Shown here one piece after another: positions 52,960-62,114 of a stretch of DNA of 64,000 nt (its first letter is position 1; each line of letters opens with the position of its first letter). The notes below the pieces were generated by a model. The model saw only the letters and a list, made by a program, of their open reading frames with translations, searched no databases and was not told the DNA's origin. Made by a program: the position numbers and the translations under genes. Source of the stretch: Bradyrhizobium sp. LMTR 3 (GTDB lineage: Bacteria; Pseudomonadota; Alphaproteobacteria; Rhizobiales; Xanthobacteraceae); contig NZ_MAXC01000012.1 of the NCBI RefSeq assembly GCF_001693485.1, positions 186,001 through 250,000 on the forward strand, given 5' to 3'.

Positions 52960-54432
52960 ATGACCATTCATTTCCCGTTCCAGAACACCTATTCGGCGCT
53001 GCCGGCGAACTTTTTCGCACGCGTCGCCCCAACCCCGGTCGCCGCCCCCCGGCTGATCAAGCTGAACCGGGCGCTGGCCGTCCAGCTCGGCCTCGATCCC
53101 GATGTGCTGGAGAGCCCCGAAGGCGCGGAAATCCTCGCCGGAAAGCGCGTGCCTGAGGGCGCCGATCCGATTGCCATGGCCTATGCCGGCCACCAGTTCG
53201 GCCAGTTCGTGCCCCAGCTCGGCGATGGCCGCGCCATCCTGCTCGGCGAGGTCATCGACAAGGACGGCGTGCGCCGCGACATCCAGCTCAAGGGCAGCGG
53301 GCCTACGCCATTCTCGCGCCGCGGTGACGGCCGCGCCGCGCTCGGGCCGGTCTTGCGCGAATACATCGTCAGCGAGGCGATGTATGCACTCCGCATCCCC
53401 ACCACCCGCTCGCTCGCCGCCGTGATCACCGGTGAGGGCGTGATGCGCGAGACCATGCTGCCCGGCGCGGTGCTCACGCGTGTCGCCGCAAGCCATGTCC
53501 GTGTCGGCACCTTCCAGTTCTTCGCCGCGCGCGGAGACACTGATGGCGTGCGGGCGCTCGCCGACCATGTCATCGCGCGGCACTATCCCGATGTCGCGAA
53601 GGCCGAGCGTCCCTATCATGCGTTGCTCGAAGCCGTCGTCGCCCGCCAGGCCGATCTCGTCGCGCGCTGGCTTCTGGTCGGCTTCATCCATGGCGTCATG
53701 AACACCGACAACACTTCGATCTCCGGCGAGACCATCGACTACGGCCCCTGCGCCTTCATGGACGAATACAATCCCGCGCAGGTGTTCTCCTCGATCGACG
53801 AGATGGGCCGCTACGCCTATGCCAACCAGCCGCGCATCGCTTTGTGGAATCTGACGCGGCTCGCCGAATGCCTGCTGCGGCTGTTCTCCGATGAGCAGGA
53901 CAAGGCGATCGAGCAGGCGCAATTCATCCTCGGCGAATTCGCCGACAAGTTCACCGCCGCCTATCAGGCCGGATTGCGCAGGAAGATCGGCCTGTTCGCC
54001 GAACGCGACGGCGACGAAGCCTTGATCCAGGATCTGCTCGACGCCATGGCGAAGAACACCGCCGACTTTACCCTCACCTTCCGCACGCTTGCAGATGCCG
54101 CCGGAGATGCCGACGACGACAGCGTTAGGGCCCAGTTCACCGATCCCACCGCCTTCGATGAGTGGGCCGCACGCTGGCGCCAGCGCCTCGCCGACGAACC
54201 GCAATCCGCCGCCGAGCGACAAGCCGCGATGCGCGCGGTCAACCCGGCCTTCATCCCGCGCAACCACCGCGTCGAAGCCGTGATCGCAGCGGCCGTCAAC
54301 AACGACTACGGGCCATTCGAGGAATTGCTGACGGTGCTGTCGAAGCCGTATGAGGATCAGCCCGAGTTTGCGGCCTATGCCGATCCGCCACTGCCGGACC
54401 AACGCGTGCTGCGGACGTTCTGCGGGACGTAG
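52960..54432 (+). CDS. selO: Protein adenylyltransferase SelO
   Basis: A 490-residue SelO/YdiU family protein, a pseudokinase fold that is known to AMPylate proteins. Typical stretches are Y-A-G-H-Q-F-G-Q-F-V-P-Q-L-G-D-G-R-A, L-K-G-S-G-P-T-P-F-S-R-R-G-D-G-R-A-A-L-G-P, and H-G-V-M-N-T-D-N-T-S-I-S-G-E-T-I-D with the metal-binding Asn-Asp set. The ATG at 52960 begins the normal family start. No Sec codon or Cys is seen at the C terminus (it ends R-V-L-R-T-F-C-G-T), so the redox-active end is only a single Cys. Confidence 0.94.
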   Translation: MTIHFPFQNTYSALPANFFARVAPTPVAAPRLIKLNRALAVQLGLDPDVLESPEGAEILAGKRVPEGADPIAMAYAGHQFGQFVPQLGDGRAILLGEVIDKDGVRRDIQLKGSGPTPFSRRGDGRAALGPVLREYIVSEAMYALRIPTTRSLAAVITGEGVMRETMLPGAVLTRVAASHVRVGTFQFFAARGDTDGVRALADHVIARHYPDVAKAERPYHALLEAVVARQADLVARWLLVGFIHGVMNTDNTSISGETIDYGPCAFMDEYNPAQVFSSIDEMGRYAYANQPRIALWNLTRLAECLLRLFSDEQDKAIEQAQFILGEFADKFTAAYQAGLRRKIGLFAERDGDEALIQDLLDAMAKNTADFTLTFRTLADAAGDADDDSVRAQFTDPTAFDEWAARWRQRLADEPQSAAERQAAMRAVNPAFIPRNHRVEAVIAAAVNNDYGPFEELLTVLSKPYEDQPEFAAYADPPLPDQRVLRTFCGT

Positions 54433-54452
54433 ATATCTCGCGGAGACGGATT

Positions 54453-54532
54453 GTAGGATGGGTAGAGCAAAGCGAAACCCATCAATAGCTCGCATGGTGC
54501 CGATGGGTTTCGCTTTGCTCTACCCATCCTAC
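54453..54532. repeat. Intergenic palindrome with perfect 30-bp arms
   Basis: Positions 54453-54482 and 54503-54532 are exact reverse complements over 30 bases, around a 20-base spacer. The ends (GTAGGATGGG...CCCATCCTAC) are related to the GTAGGGTGGGC elements at 616-708 and 32040-32131. The exact match suggests a recent or selectively kept copy. Confidence 0.85.
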
Positions 54533-54663
54533 GCGCTGCCGTTAACCCAACTCCTTAAGCGCCCGTCCACCATCTGCCGACGTGCTTCCCTGCACAGTTC
54601 CATAGATTAAGAAACGGTCAACGTCCGCCCCACAATTCTAATGGATTACTGGGGAGAATTGCC

Positions 54664-54774
54664 GTGGACGCGTTTGCTTTCGAACTCATGGGACTGGCGA
54701 TGATTGCGCTCTGCCTCATCGTGCTCGCGATACCGTCGGGTCGGCGCCGGCCGCGGCATGTGCGCTACGAGTGA
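54664..54774 (+). CDS. Small single-span membrane peptide (36 aa)
   Basis: A 36-residue frame: GTG start with GGGGAG seven bases upstream, one hydrophobic segment (L-M-G-L-A-M-I-A-L-C-L-I-V-L-A-I-P) and a basic tail (G-R-R-R-P-R-H-V-R-Y-E). That is the form of small inner-membrane proteins. No family is recognisable at this length. The good ribosome site and clear membrane pattern are the support. Confidence 0.5.
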   Translation: MDAFAFELMGLAMIALCLIVLAIPSGRRRPRHVRYE

Positions 54775-54789
54775 TCGACTTCCAGGCAG

Positions 54790-54893
54790 CACCGTCATAC
54801 CGCGAAGGCGGGTATCCAGCACGCCGCGGCCTCTCGATTAATCACCAGCGTCTCTGGGATCCTGGGTCGCCCGGTCAAGCCGGGCGATGACAT
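54790..54893. repeat. Degenerate intergenic inverted repeat
   Basis: ACCGTCATACCGCGAAGGCGGGTATCC on the left has inner hairpin arms, and CGCCCGGTCAAGCCGGGCGATGAC on the right carries a GTCAT/ATGAC match to it, plus its own GCCCGG/CCGGGC stem. It is related in end sequence to the GTCATT family elsewhere in the window. Confidence 0.5.
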
Positions 54894-55027
54894 TCCGGGG
54901 TCCGGCCCGCCAAAACGACGCAAAAAAGCCGTGTTCAGGCTCAAATGCAGGGCTCAAATCCTCCGCGACACCCTTGACATATCAGCGTTTTCGGCAGAAC
55001 GCCTGTCGGACGCGTCATGGATTGTTC

Positions 55028-56176
55028 ATGGATCTGATTACCACCACTTCCGACCTCGCCGCCGCCTGCTCCCGGCTCGCCCAACACAAGGTCATCACTG
55101 TCGATACCGAGTTTCTGCGGGAGACGACGTACTACCCCCTGCTCTGCGTCGTGCAGATGGCGAGCGCGGACGAAGCCGTCGTAATCGACACGCTGGCGCC
55201 CGGCATCGACCTCAAGCCGTTCTTCGAACTGATGGGGAACGAGGCGGTGCTGAAGGTTTTTCACGCAGCCCGCCAGGACATCGAAATCGTCTGGCACCAG
55301 TCCGGCACCATTCCGCATCCGATCTTCGATACGCAGGTCGCGGCGATGGTGCTGGGCTATGGCGACAGCATCGCCTACGACCAGCTCGTCGAGCGCGTCA
55401 CCGGCCACCGGCCGGACAAGACCCATCGCTTCACCGACTGGTCGCGCCGGCCGCTGACGCCGGAGCAGATGCATTACGCGATCTCCGACGTCACCCATTT
55501 GCGCGACGTCTTTGCCGCCCTCGACGCCGATTTGAAGAAGCGCGGCCGCAGCGACTGGGTCAGCGAGGAGATGGAAGTCCTGACCTCGCCGAGGACCTAC
55601 GATTTCCACCCCGAGCGCGCCTGGGAGCGGCTCAAGAGCAGGGTCCGCAAGCCGAAGGAGCTTGCCGTGCTGATGGAAGTCGCGGCCTGGCGCGAGCAGG
55701 AAGCGCAAAGCCGCGACGTGCCGCGCTCACGCGTGCTGAAGGACGATGCAGTCGGCGACATCGCCACCCACGCCCCGACCTCGCTCGAGCGTCTCGCGAG
55801 CCTGCGCTCGCTGCCGAAAGGCTTTGACCGCTCCAAATGGGGCAGCGACATCATCGCCGCCGTGCAGCGCGGCCTCGCCCGCGATCACGCTACCTTGCCG
55901 AAGATCGAAAAACCGCGCGGCAGTTCGAATGGCGCCGCGACCGTCGAGCTCCTGAAAGTGCTGCTGCGGATGACGTCGGAGCGCCACGCCGTCGCCAGCA
56001 AGGTGATCGCGACCGTCGACGATCTCGACCAGATCGCCGCCGACGACCACGCCGACGTCGCCGCCCTGCATGGCTGGCGTCGCGAATTATTCGGCGAAGC
56101 CGCGCTGGCGCTGAAGCACGGCAGACTGGCGCTCGCGATCGAAAAAGGCCGGGTCGTCAGAGTGGATCGGACGTAG
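55028..56176 (+). CDS. rnd: Ribonuclease D
   Basis: A 382-residue 3'-5' exoribonuclease of the DEDD family, acting in tRNA and small-RNA 3' maturation. Exo I is seen in V-D-T-E-F-L-R-E-T (Asp, Glu), Exo II in F-H-A-A-R-Q-D-I-E (Asp), and Exo III in [10 protein letters not shown] (Tyr, Asp). An HRDC-like region follows (about 205-290), with [15 protein letters not shown]. The ATG at 55028 is chosen because the upstream frame is not conserved. Confidence 0.93.
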   Translation: MDLITTTSDLAAACSRLAQHKVITVDTEFLRETTYYPLLCVVQMASADEAVVIDTLAPGIDLKPFFELMGNEAVLKVFHAARQDIEIVWHQSGTIPHPIFDTQVAAMVLGYGDSIAYDQLVERVTGHRPDKTHRFTDWSRRPLTPEQMHYAISDVTHLRDVFAALDADLKKRGRSDWVSEEMEVLTSPRTYDFHPERAWERLKSRVRKPKELAVLMEVAAWREQEAQSRDVPRSRVLKDDAVGDIATHAPTSLERLASLRSLPKGFDRSKWGSDIIAAVQRGLARDHATLPKIEKPRGSSNGAATVELLKVLLRMTSERHAVASKVIATVDDLDQIAADDHADVAALHGWRRELFGEAALALKHGRLALAIEKGRVVRVDRT

Positions 56177-56187
56177 GTCGTCTCATA

Positions 56188-56213
56188 CCTCTCCCCGCAA
56201 GAGCGGGGCGAGG
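56188..56213. terminator. Hairpin between convergent rnd and barrel gene
   Basis: CCTCTCCCCGC (56188-56198) pairs with GCGGGGCGAGG (56203-56213) with one mismatch, around a 4-base loop. It stands between the 3' ends of two convergent genes, as expected for a shared terminator, but lacks a T-run on either side. Confidence 0.45.
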
Positions 56214-56222
56214 GAGAAGTAG

Positions 56223-57365
56223 CTACCACTTCAACTCAATCCCGACCGTGCCCTGATGCGACTGCATCGCGGCGCGGAGTTTGGCGTCGTAGTTGACGTA
56301 GAGCCGTGCGGTATTGGTCAGGCTCAACGAGGCCGAGGCGCCGGCGTCGGCGCCATACCGGCTCTCGCCGATGCCCTGCAGCGTGAGGCTTTGGGCGCCA
56401 AGGCTGACGGTGATGTCGGAGAAATTCTGCACGACATTGTCGACGAACTTGCCGTAGCCCGACAGGTCGAAAATCTTGCCGTCGAAGATCCAGTAATGGC
56501 CGATCTCCGCGCCGATCAGCAACCGCGCGCGCTCCACGGTGGCGCCCGTTGCCGCCACGGGATCGAGGCCGCCGATCTCCTGCAGCGATCCGGTCCGGGC
56601 GCGGACATATTCGAACGCGGCCTTGGGCACGACGCGGCCCTGGTCGTTGGACCAGTAGTAGCTGATCTCGCTCAACACGCCGTGGAGCCGCGCACTGTAT
56701 CCGGCGCTCGCAATCCCGAGCCCCGTGTCTCGGCGCGAATTGATGTTGCCGAAGCCGTGCACGACTGCGCTGGCCCAGGTCCACGGCCCGCTGTCGACGG
56801 AGGCCGTGAAACCGAGCTGAGTCAGGTCGATGGTGGCCGATTGCAGCGCCAGCGGAATATCGATCGCCGAGCGGCTCTGGTCGACCGAGAACCCGATATT
56901 GACGCCCGGCATCACCCGCGCGCCAATGCCGGCCACGCCGCCCCAGGTCTTTCTGCTGTCGCCGACGAAATCGCCGACCGCGCCATTCTTGGTCCAGTTG
57001 CCGTAGCCTTCGAACCAGGTCCGGTAGCGCGGCGCTTCCGTGTTCTCGGAGGCGCCGCCGCCGCCCGGATTGGTCCGCTGCAGGCGGTTGAAGCCATTGC
57101 TCGACTGGCTGCCCAGCCGTTCCAGGAAATTGCTGCCCAGATTGGTCAGTGCCGCAGCCGATGAGACCGTCGAATTGATCACGGTCGGAGTCGGGCTAGG
57201 CGTCGGCGAAGGCGTGGGTGTCGGGGTGGGTGTGGGCGATTGCGCGTGCGCGGCGGACATGGCGGTGATGAGAGCGAACGCAATCGCGGCCAGACACGCA
57301 AGCGCGCGCCCGGTTCCGAGTTTCCATGCTCGCGAAGGCCGCCGTGAGCCGCGCATGTAGTCCAT
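56223..57365 (-). CDS. Autotransporter beta-barrel domain protein
   Basis: A 380-residue exported outer-membrane protein. A signal peptide (A-C-L-A-A-I-A-F-A-L-I-T-A-M-S-A-A-H-A-Q) is followed by a Pro/Thr/Ser stretch of the type P-T-P-T-P-T-P (about 43-62). A short helix-like spacer leads to a barrel of autotransporter type (from about 110) with R-T-W-F-E-G-Y-G-N-W-T and many alternating strands, closing at I-E-L-K-W. The C-terminal Trp is the usual outer-membrane assembly signal. There is no long passenger, so the stalk itself may be exposed. The start is ATG at 57365 or three codons later. Confidence 0.8.
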   Translation of the reverse strand: MDYMRGSRRPSRAWKLGTGRALACLAAIAFALITAMSAAHAQSPTPTPTPTPSPTPSPTPTVINSTVSSAAALTNLGSNFLERLGSQSSNGFNRLQRTNPGGGGASENTEAPRYRTWFEGYGNWTKNGAVGDFVGDSRKTWGGVAGIGARVMPGVNIGFSVDQSRSAIDIPLALQSATIDLTQLGFTASVDSGPWTWASAVVHGFGNINSRRDTGLGIASAGYSARLHGVLSEISYYWSNDQGRVVPKAAFEYVRARTGSLQEIGGLDPVAATGATVERARLLIGAEIGHYWIFDGKIFDLSGYGKFVDNVVQNFSDITVSLGAQSLTLQGIGESRYGADAGASASLSLTNTARLYVNYDAKLRAAMQSHQGTVGIELKW

Positions 57366-57710
57366 TCCAGAGGGCGAAAGCGCCAGCTCGAAAAATGCGC
57401 AAATGCCGATAAACCGTAACGATTTGCCCCTAGTTCGCGCAAACGGTCAATCGGCGCGCTGCCGAATACGCGCCATTGTGGTTCGGCTGCCACAGCCCGC
57501 GACACCAGGACGATTTGTGGGGAGCGCGCCAGAACCTTGCGAACGCCCAAATTTCGTGTTGCAATCCCAAGCGCAATCGGATTCAGGCCGTTCGACTGTG
57601 CGTTTCGCGAGCAGGAAATCTAGCAGCTACCGGGAAGCCCGTTTGTGGCGTGGCACGTGGAAAACGTGGCCGCGTCTTTTTTATATCTAGACCAAACTTG
57701 GAGACAGGCG
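57366..57710. other. Long leader region before cold-shock gene
   Basis: About 345 bases without a supported gene, between the divergent barrel gene and the cold-shock gene. A T-rich TTTTTTATATCTAG stretch at 57677-57690 could be a -10-like or leader element. Cold-shock genes are known for long structured leaders, but I cannot place a promoter with confidence. Confidence 0.4.
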
Positions 57711-57914
57711 ATGCACAAGGGCAACGTCAAGTGGTTCAACCCCACCAAGGGGTATGGGTTCATCAAGCCGGCGGTCGGCGAGAAGGACGTGTTCGTCCAC
57801 ATCTCGGCCGTCGAGCGTGCGGGGCTCACCACTCTCAACGAGAACCAGCACATCGAGTACGACCTTGTCGAAAACCGCGGCAAGACGTCCGCGGAAAACC
57901 TCAAGGTTACGTAG
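57711..57914 (+). CDS. Cold-shock protein
   Basis: A 67-residue single-domain cold-shock protein that binds single-stranded RNA or DNA. The RNP1 motif is K-G-Y-G-F-I and RNP2 is V-F-V-H-I, with the opening N-V-K-W-F-N-P-T. GGAGA lies before the ATG at 57711. It may act as an RNA chaperone at low temperature or in stationary phase. A rho-independent terminator follows directly. Confidence 0.94.
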   Translation: MHKGNVKWFNPTKGYGFIKPAVGEKDVFVHISAVERAGLTTLNENQHIEYDLVENRGKTSAENLKVT

Positions 57915-57933
57915 ACTTCGTCCACGCAAATTG

Positions 57934-57961
57934 CCCCCGGCCTCGCCGGGGGATTTTGTTT
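57934..57961 (+). terminator. Rho-independent terminator of cold-shock gene
   Basis: CCCCCGGC (57934-57941), loop CTC, GCCGGGGG (57945-57952), then ATTTTGTTT. It has an 8-bp GC stem and a U-rich tail, 19 bases after the stop codon. Confidence 0.85.
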
Positions 57962-57978
57962 GCACCCTGCCCCGGAAT

Positions 57979-58710
57979 TCAGGCCGCCGCCTCGCAGCCA
58001 GCGATCTCGCTGAGTTCCGGATAGAATCGTGCGGTCATCCGGCCGACATACCGCCGCAGGTTGGCATGGCTTGCGGCCGCACGCTGCAAATCCGACTCGA
58101 ACAGCGGGCAAATCGCACTAACCGCGAAGGCGAACATCGTGGCGTCGATGCCCGCCGGCTCCCTGCCCATGAAAAACGGCTTGTCGCCGAGATAGGCCGC
58201 GATCGCGTCGATCGAGCGGATCCCGATCGCGGTGATCTCGTCTTTGGAGTGACGGCCGATTCCCTGGCCGTGCAGCGTCTTGCGCAGGCGGCGGCGGACC
58301 ATCGAAACGACGACCGGCCGGACCGGCGCCGGCACGCCCCTGAAGAAATTGACCGGGCCTTTGCGGAAATTATCCTCGATCATCCAGCGGAAGTAGACGC
58401 TGGCCCAGTAGAGATTGTCCTCCGCCATCTTCTCGAACGCCCAGGAGATGGCGAGCTGTTCTGCGGTGAGGCCCTGATCGAAATCGATGCCGTACTTCTT
58501 TTCTAAGTGCCAGCGGATCAGCGTGGAATCGCCGAGCAATTGACCGTCGTCCTCGATGTAGGGAATTTTGCCCTTGGGCGCCTTCGAAAAGCTCATCGGC
58601 GCTTTTCTGAACGGCAGTTTCGACATTCGTAGCAAGGTCTCGGCCTTGGTCACGAACGGGCTTGCGTCGGGAAGGCCGAAATTGGGCCCGGAGCCATAGA
58701 GCGTGATCAT
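57979..58710 (-). CDS. Glutathione S-transferase family protein
   Basis: A 243-residue protein with an N-terminal thioredoxin-like domain (I-T-L-Y-G-S-G-P, then G-K-I-P-Y-I-E-D-D-G and G-D-S-T-L-I-R, the glutathione-binding Pro and Asp-Ser set) and a helical C-terminal GST domain (about 90-240). The long G-K-I-P-Y-I-E loop resembles the GST-like group of detoxification or metaxin-type proteins. The ATG at 58710 starts the first strand. Confidence 0.88.
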   Translation of the reverse strand: MITLYGSGPNFGLPDASPFVTKAETLLRMSKLPFRKAPMSFSKAPKGKIPYIEDDGQLLGDSTLIRWHLEKKYGIDFDQGLTAEQLAISWAFEKMAEDNLYWASVYFRWMIEDNFRKGPVNFFRGVPAPVRPVVVSMVRRRLRKTLHGQGIGRHSKDEITAIGIRSIDAIAAYLGDKPFFMGREPAGIDATMFAFAVSAICPLFESDLQRAAASHANLRRYVGRMTARFYPELSEIAGCEAAA

Positions 58711-58774
58711 AGCAACCTCGATGGATTTAGCCGAGCGCGGTCGCCGCGCTCGTTCGCGCACCTTACGGATAATA

Positions 58775-59428
58775 TCAGATCGTCCGCGGCGAAATCAGGG
58801 TGCCATCGCGGTCGGCCCCGTCGGCGACCTTGCAGATGTCGCCTTCGAGGCGAAGCTTTCCGCTCGCAAGCAAGCGCAGCGCCTCGGGGTAGATGCGATG
58901 CTCGATGCCGAGAATGCGCTGCGACAACGTCTCTGCCGTATCGTCGTCGGCCACCGTCACCGCGCCCTGCATCACGATCGGGCCGGCGTCGGTTTCGGGA
59001 ATCACGAAATGCACGGTCGCGCCCGAGATCTTGACCCCGGCCCGCAACGCCTGCCCGTGCGGATCGAGACCCGGAAAAGATGGCAGCAGCGAGGGATGGA
59101 TATTGAGCATTTTTCCGTACCAGCGCTGCACGAATTCGGTGGTGAACAGCCGCATGAATCCGCCGAGGCAGATCAGTTCGACTTTCTTTTCATCCAGAGC
59201 CCGCTGCAGGACAGCCTCAAAGCCCGCGCGGTCCTTGCCGAACGGCTTGCTCTCGACGACCAGTGTCGGGATGCCGCTCGCGGCTGCCTTCTCCAGTCCA
59301 GGCGCATCGGGCCGGTTGGAAATGACGGCGACGATTTCGGCCGGAAAATCCGCAGCCTTAGCCGCATCGATCAGCGCGGCCATGTTCGACCCGCGCCCCG
59401 AGATCAGGATGGCGACCCGGCGCTTCAT
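58775..59428 (-). CDS. purN: Phosphoribosylglycinamide formyltransferase
   Basis: A 217-residue GAR transformylase, step three of purine synthesis, using 10-formyltetrahydrofolate. The N-terminal phosphate-binding R-G-S-N-M region, the catalytic part [13 protein letters not shown], and the Asp in E-T-D-A-G-P-I are the normal active-site set. Its ATG overlaps the stop of purM by four bases, so purM and purN are coupled. Confidence 0.96.
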   Translation of the reverse strand: MKRRVAILISGRGSNMAALIDAAKAADFPAEIVAVISNRPDAPGLEKAAASGIPTLVVESKPFGKDRAGFEAVLQRALDEKKVELICLGGFMRLFTTEFVQRWYGKMLNIHPSLLPSFPGLDPHGQALRAGVKISGATVHFVIPETDAGPIVMQGAVTVADDDTAETLSQRILGIEHRIYPEALRLLASGKLRLEGDICKVADGADRDGTLISPRTI

Positions 59429-60498
59429 TGCGCGAGATCGAGATGGCCGTTGTAGGCCACGCGATGTTCGCCTGCTACCGGGATCACTTCGCCGAGCAAG
59501 GCGACGGTCTCGCCGCTTTCAGTCAGGATCTGCGTCACCTTCTCGACCGCATCCGGCTTGACGATGGCGACCATGCCGATGCCGCAGTTGAAGGTGCGCA
59601 GCATTTCGAGTTCGGCGATGCCGCCCTGCTCCGCAAGCCACTTGAACACCGGCAGCACCGGCAGCCGCGCCAGATCGATGCCGACGCCGAGGTGCTTTGG
59701 CAGCACGCGTGGGATGTTGTCGGTGAAGCCGCCGCCGGTGATGTGGGCAAGCCCCTTGATCGCGCCGGTTTCGCGGATCGCGCGCAGGCAGGATTTCACA
59801 TAGAGCCGCGTCGGCGTCAGCAGCGCGCCGCCCAGCGTCATGACCGGCGAGAACGGCGCCGGGGCGTCGAAGGCCACGCGCGATTGCTCGACGATCTTGC
59901 GCACCAGCGAGAAGCCGTTGGAATGCACACCGGATGAGGCCAATCCGATCACGGCGTCGCCCACGGCAATGTCCGCGGTCGGCAACAGCGTGCCGCGCTC
60001 GGCAGCCCCGACCGCAAAGCCCGCCAGATCGTAGTCGCCATCCTTGTAGAGTCCCGGCATCTCGGCGGTCTCGCCGCCGATCAGGGCGCAGCCGGACTCC
60101 CGGCAGCCCTCGGCGACGCCGGCCACGATGGCCGCCGCGGCGTCGGGGTCCAACTTGCCGCAGGCGAAATAGTCGAGGAAGAACAATGGTTCCGCGCCCT
60201 GCACGACGAGGTCGTTGACCGACATCGCCACCAGGTCGATGCCGATACCGCCATGCAGGCCGGTCTCGATCGCGATCTTGACCTTGGTGCCAACGCCGTC
60301 GGTCGCCGCCACCAGCACCGGGTCCTTGAAACCCGCCGCCTTGAGGTCGAACAAGCCGCCAAAACCGCCGATTTCGGCATCGGCGCCGGCCCGGGCGGTG
60401 GCGCGCACCATCGGCTTGATGAGATCGACCAGGCGGTTGCCCGCATCGATATCGACGCCCGAATCCGCGTAAGTCAGCCCGTTTTTGCGGTCGTTCAT
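59425..60498 (-). CDS. purM: Phosphoribosylformylglycinamidine cyclo-ligase
   Basis: A 357-residue AIR synthetase, the ATP-dependent ring closure of purine synthesis. Typical motifs are [11 protein letters not shown] near the start, [21 protein letters not shown], and [13 protein letters not shown]. The ATG at 60498 is the family start; the frame is open farther but not conserved. The gene lies directly before purN on the same strand. Confidence 0.97.
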   Translation of the reverse strand: MNDRKNGLTYADSGVDIDAGNRLVDLIKPMVRATARAGADAEIGGFGGLFDLKAAGFKDPVLVAATDGVGTKVKIAIETGLHGGIGIDLVAMSVNDLVVQGAEPLFFLDYFACGKLDPDAAAAIVAGVAEGCRESGCALIGGETAEMPGLYKDGDYDLAGFAVGAAERGTLLPTADIAVGDAVIGLASSGVHSNGFSLVRKIVEQSRVAFDAPAPFSPVMTLGGALLTPTRLYVKSCLRAIRETGAIKGLAHITGGGFTDNIPRVLPKHLGVGIDLARLPVLPVFKWLAEQGGIAELEMLRTFNCGIGMVAIVKPDAVEKVTQILTESGETVALLGEVIPVAGEHRVAYNGHLDLAQ

Positions 60499-60647
60499 GC
60501 CCAAATTCCAGTATGATGACGGCTGGTTACGAGGAATTCCGCGATCCTGCAATGGCTCGCAAGCGCTTGGCGCATATACTATGTAGATAAGAGCCGGCTG
60601 TACCCGCCAGGGGCCGGATTTAGGCCGGGAGCCGGGAAGCGACCGAG

Positions 60648-61190
60648 TTGAGCATTCCAAATATCATTACGCTGGGGCGCATCATTCTGGTGCCGGTCAT
60701 CGTCTGGGCGATCGTTTCCAGCCAGATGGAAATCGCGTTTGCGATTTTTGTCATTGCCGGGGTCAGCGACGCCGTCGATGGCTTCCTCGCCAAGCGCTTC
60801 AACATGTCGAGCGAACTGGGCGCCCTGCTCGATCCGCTTGCCGACAAGGCACTTCTGGTTTCGATCTTCGTGGCGCTCGGCATCTGGGGTGCGGTGCCGC
60901 GCTGGCTCGTCATCCTCGTTGTGTCGCGCGACATCATGATCGTGACGGCCGTGATCGTGTCATGGCTGTTCGACAAGCCGATCCCGATGAAGCCCCTGAT
61001 GGTATCGAAGCTCAACACGGTGGCGCAGGTGGCGTTCGCGGCGCTGGTGCTGGCGTCACTCGGTTTCAACTTCAAGCCGGCGCCCTATGACGTGATCCTG
61101 ATGGGTTTTGTTACGGTCTTTACTTTGGTTTCCGTCTCGCTCTATCTCGTCGAATGGGTGCGGCACATGAGCACGATCGAAGCGCGCTAG
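60648..61190 (+). CDS. CDP-alcohol phosphatidyltransferase
   Basis: A 180-residue inner-membrane enzyme that joins a CDP-diacylglycerol head to an alcohol. The signature [10 protein letters not shown], eight residues, [10 protein letters not shown] is the full metal and CDP-binding motif (D-x2-D-G-x2-A-x-R, G-x3-D-x3-D type). About six hydrophobic segments surround it. It could make phosphatidylglycerophosphate or cardiolipin; the sequence does not decide. The TTG start at 60648 is well spaced after GGGAG. It is divergent from purM. Confidence 0.9.
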   Translation: MSIPNIITLGRIILVPVIVWAIVSSQMEIAFAIFVIAGVSDAVDGFLAKRFNMSSELGALLDPLADKALLVSIFVALGIWGAVPRWLVILVVSRDIMIVTAVIVSWLFDKPIPMKPLMVSKLNTVAQVAFAALVLASLGFNFKPAPYDVILMGFVTVFTLVSVSLYLVEWVRHMSTIEAR

Positions 61191-61208
61191 GTTGTTCGTT
61201 GCTTTGAC

Positions 61209-61252
61209 GCGTTTTCTTCACACGAACCGGTGGCGATTTCGCTTGAAAACGC
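61209..61252. repeat. Small intergenic inverted repeat
   Basis: GCGTTTTC (61209-61216) and GAAAACGC (61245-61252), with ACACGAACCGG and GATTTCGCTT between them. This form (GCGTTTTC...CGAACCGG...GAAAACGC) is a small dispersed element of Bradyrhizobium intergenic DNA. Confidence 0.6.
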
Positions 61253-61286
61253 TATGAAGGCCTGAAGATCCGGCCTGGAGATTTGC

Positions 61287-61964
61287 GTGGTCGTTCGCGT
61301 TCAACCTCGTCAGCTTGCCTTTGCGCTGCCGCATGCGGAGAGCCTGACCCGCGACAATTTCCTCGAGGGTCCGGCCAATGAAGCCGCACTCTCGCTGATC
61401 GAAAGCTGGCCGGACTGGCCGAACCGCATCATGCTGCTGGCGGGGCCGGAGGGCTCGGGCAAGAGCCATCTCGCCGCGATCTGGGCCGAACAGGCGGGCG
61501 CCCGCTCGATCTCGGCCCACTCGCTCAACGCCGCTGCCGTCCCCGGCGCGCTTGCCACAGGCGCACTGGTGGTCGAGGATCTGAGACCGGCCGACTTCGA
61601 CGAACGCGCCTTGTTTCACCTCCTGAACCTGGCGCGCGAGGACGGGGCCTTCGTCCTGATCACGGGACGCGTTCCACCGGCGGCGTTCGAGATCGAGCTG
61701 CGCGATCTCCGGTCGCGGCTGCGCGCCGCCCCCCTCGTGTCGCTATTGCCGCCGGATGACCTGTTGTTTCGTGGCCTGATCGTCAAATTCTGCGCGGACC
61801 GCCAATTGAGCATCGACGAGACGGTGGTGAGCTACCTCGCCACCCGAATCGAGCGCTCCTATGCCGCTGCCCGCCAGGCGATCGAGCTCCTGGATACCGA
61901 GGCGTTGCGGCTTGGCCGGCCGGTCACCCGGGCGCTGGCCGCGGAACTCTTGCGCAACGCCTGA
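61287..61964 (+). CDS. hdaA: HdaA-like DnaA regulatory protein
   Basis: A 225-residue AAA+ protein related to DnaA domain III without the DNA-binding end, as in the HdaA/Hda group that stimulates DnaA-ATP hydrolysis after replication start. It opens with a clamp-type Q-L-A-F-A-L-P motif, followed by Walker A-like G-P-E-G-S-G-K-S-H-L-A and a degenerate Walker B in V-V-E-D-L-R. The GTG start at 61287 begins the Q-P-R-Q-L-A-F-A-L-P stretch. The neighbouring polyphosphate kinase gene is its usual partner in this group. Confidence 0.88.
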   Translation: MVVRVQPRQLAFALPHAESLTRDNFLEGPANEAALSLIESWPDWPNRIMLLAGPEGSGKSHLAAIWAEQAGARSISAHSLNAAAVPGALATGALVVEDLRPADFDERALFHLLNLAREDGAFVLITGRVPPAAFEIELRDLRSRLRAAPLVSLLPPDDLLFRGLIVKFCADRQLSIDETVVSYLATRIERSYAAARQAIELLDTEALRLGRPVTRALAAELLRNA

Positions 61965-62071
61965 TCGGGCAGTTTCCTGCTGCGTCCTGCCGCCTTGACG
62001 CCGGCTCTGCACGGAACATCAATGTCATTGAAACGTCATCGGCGTATCACATGCTGTGGGCCGCATTCCCT

Positions 62072-62107
62072 TAAAGTCGGCCTTGCCTCTAAAGTCGGCC
62101 CTGCCTC
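62072..62107. repeat. 18-bp tandem repeat before polyphosphate kinase
   Basis: Two head-to-tail copies (62072-62089, 62090-62107) differ at one base, ending seven bases before the ppk1 ATG. They may carry part of its leader or ribosome-binding region. Confidence 0.8.
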
Positions 62108-62114
62108 GCTCGCG

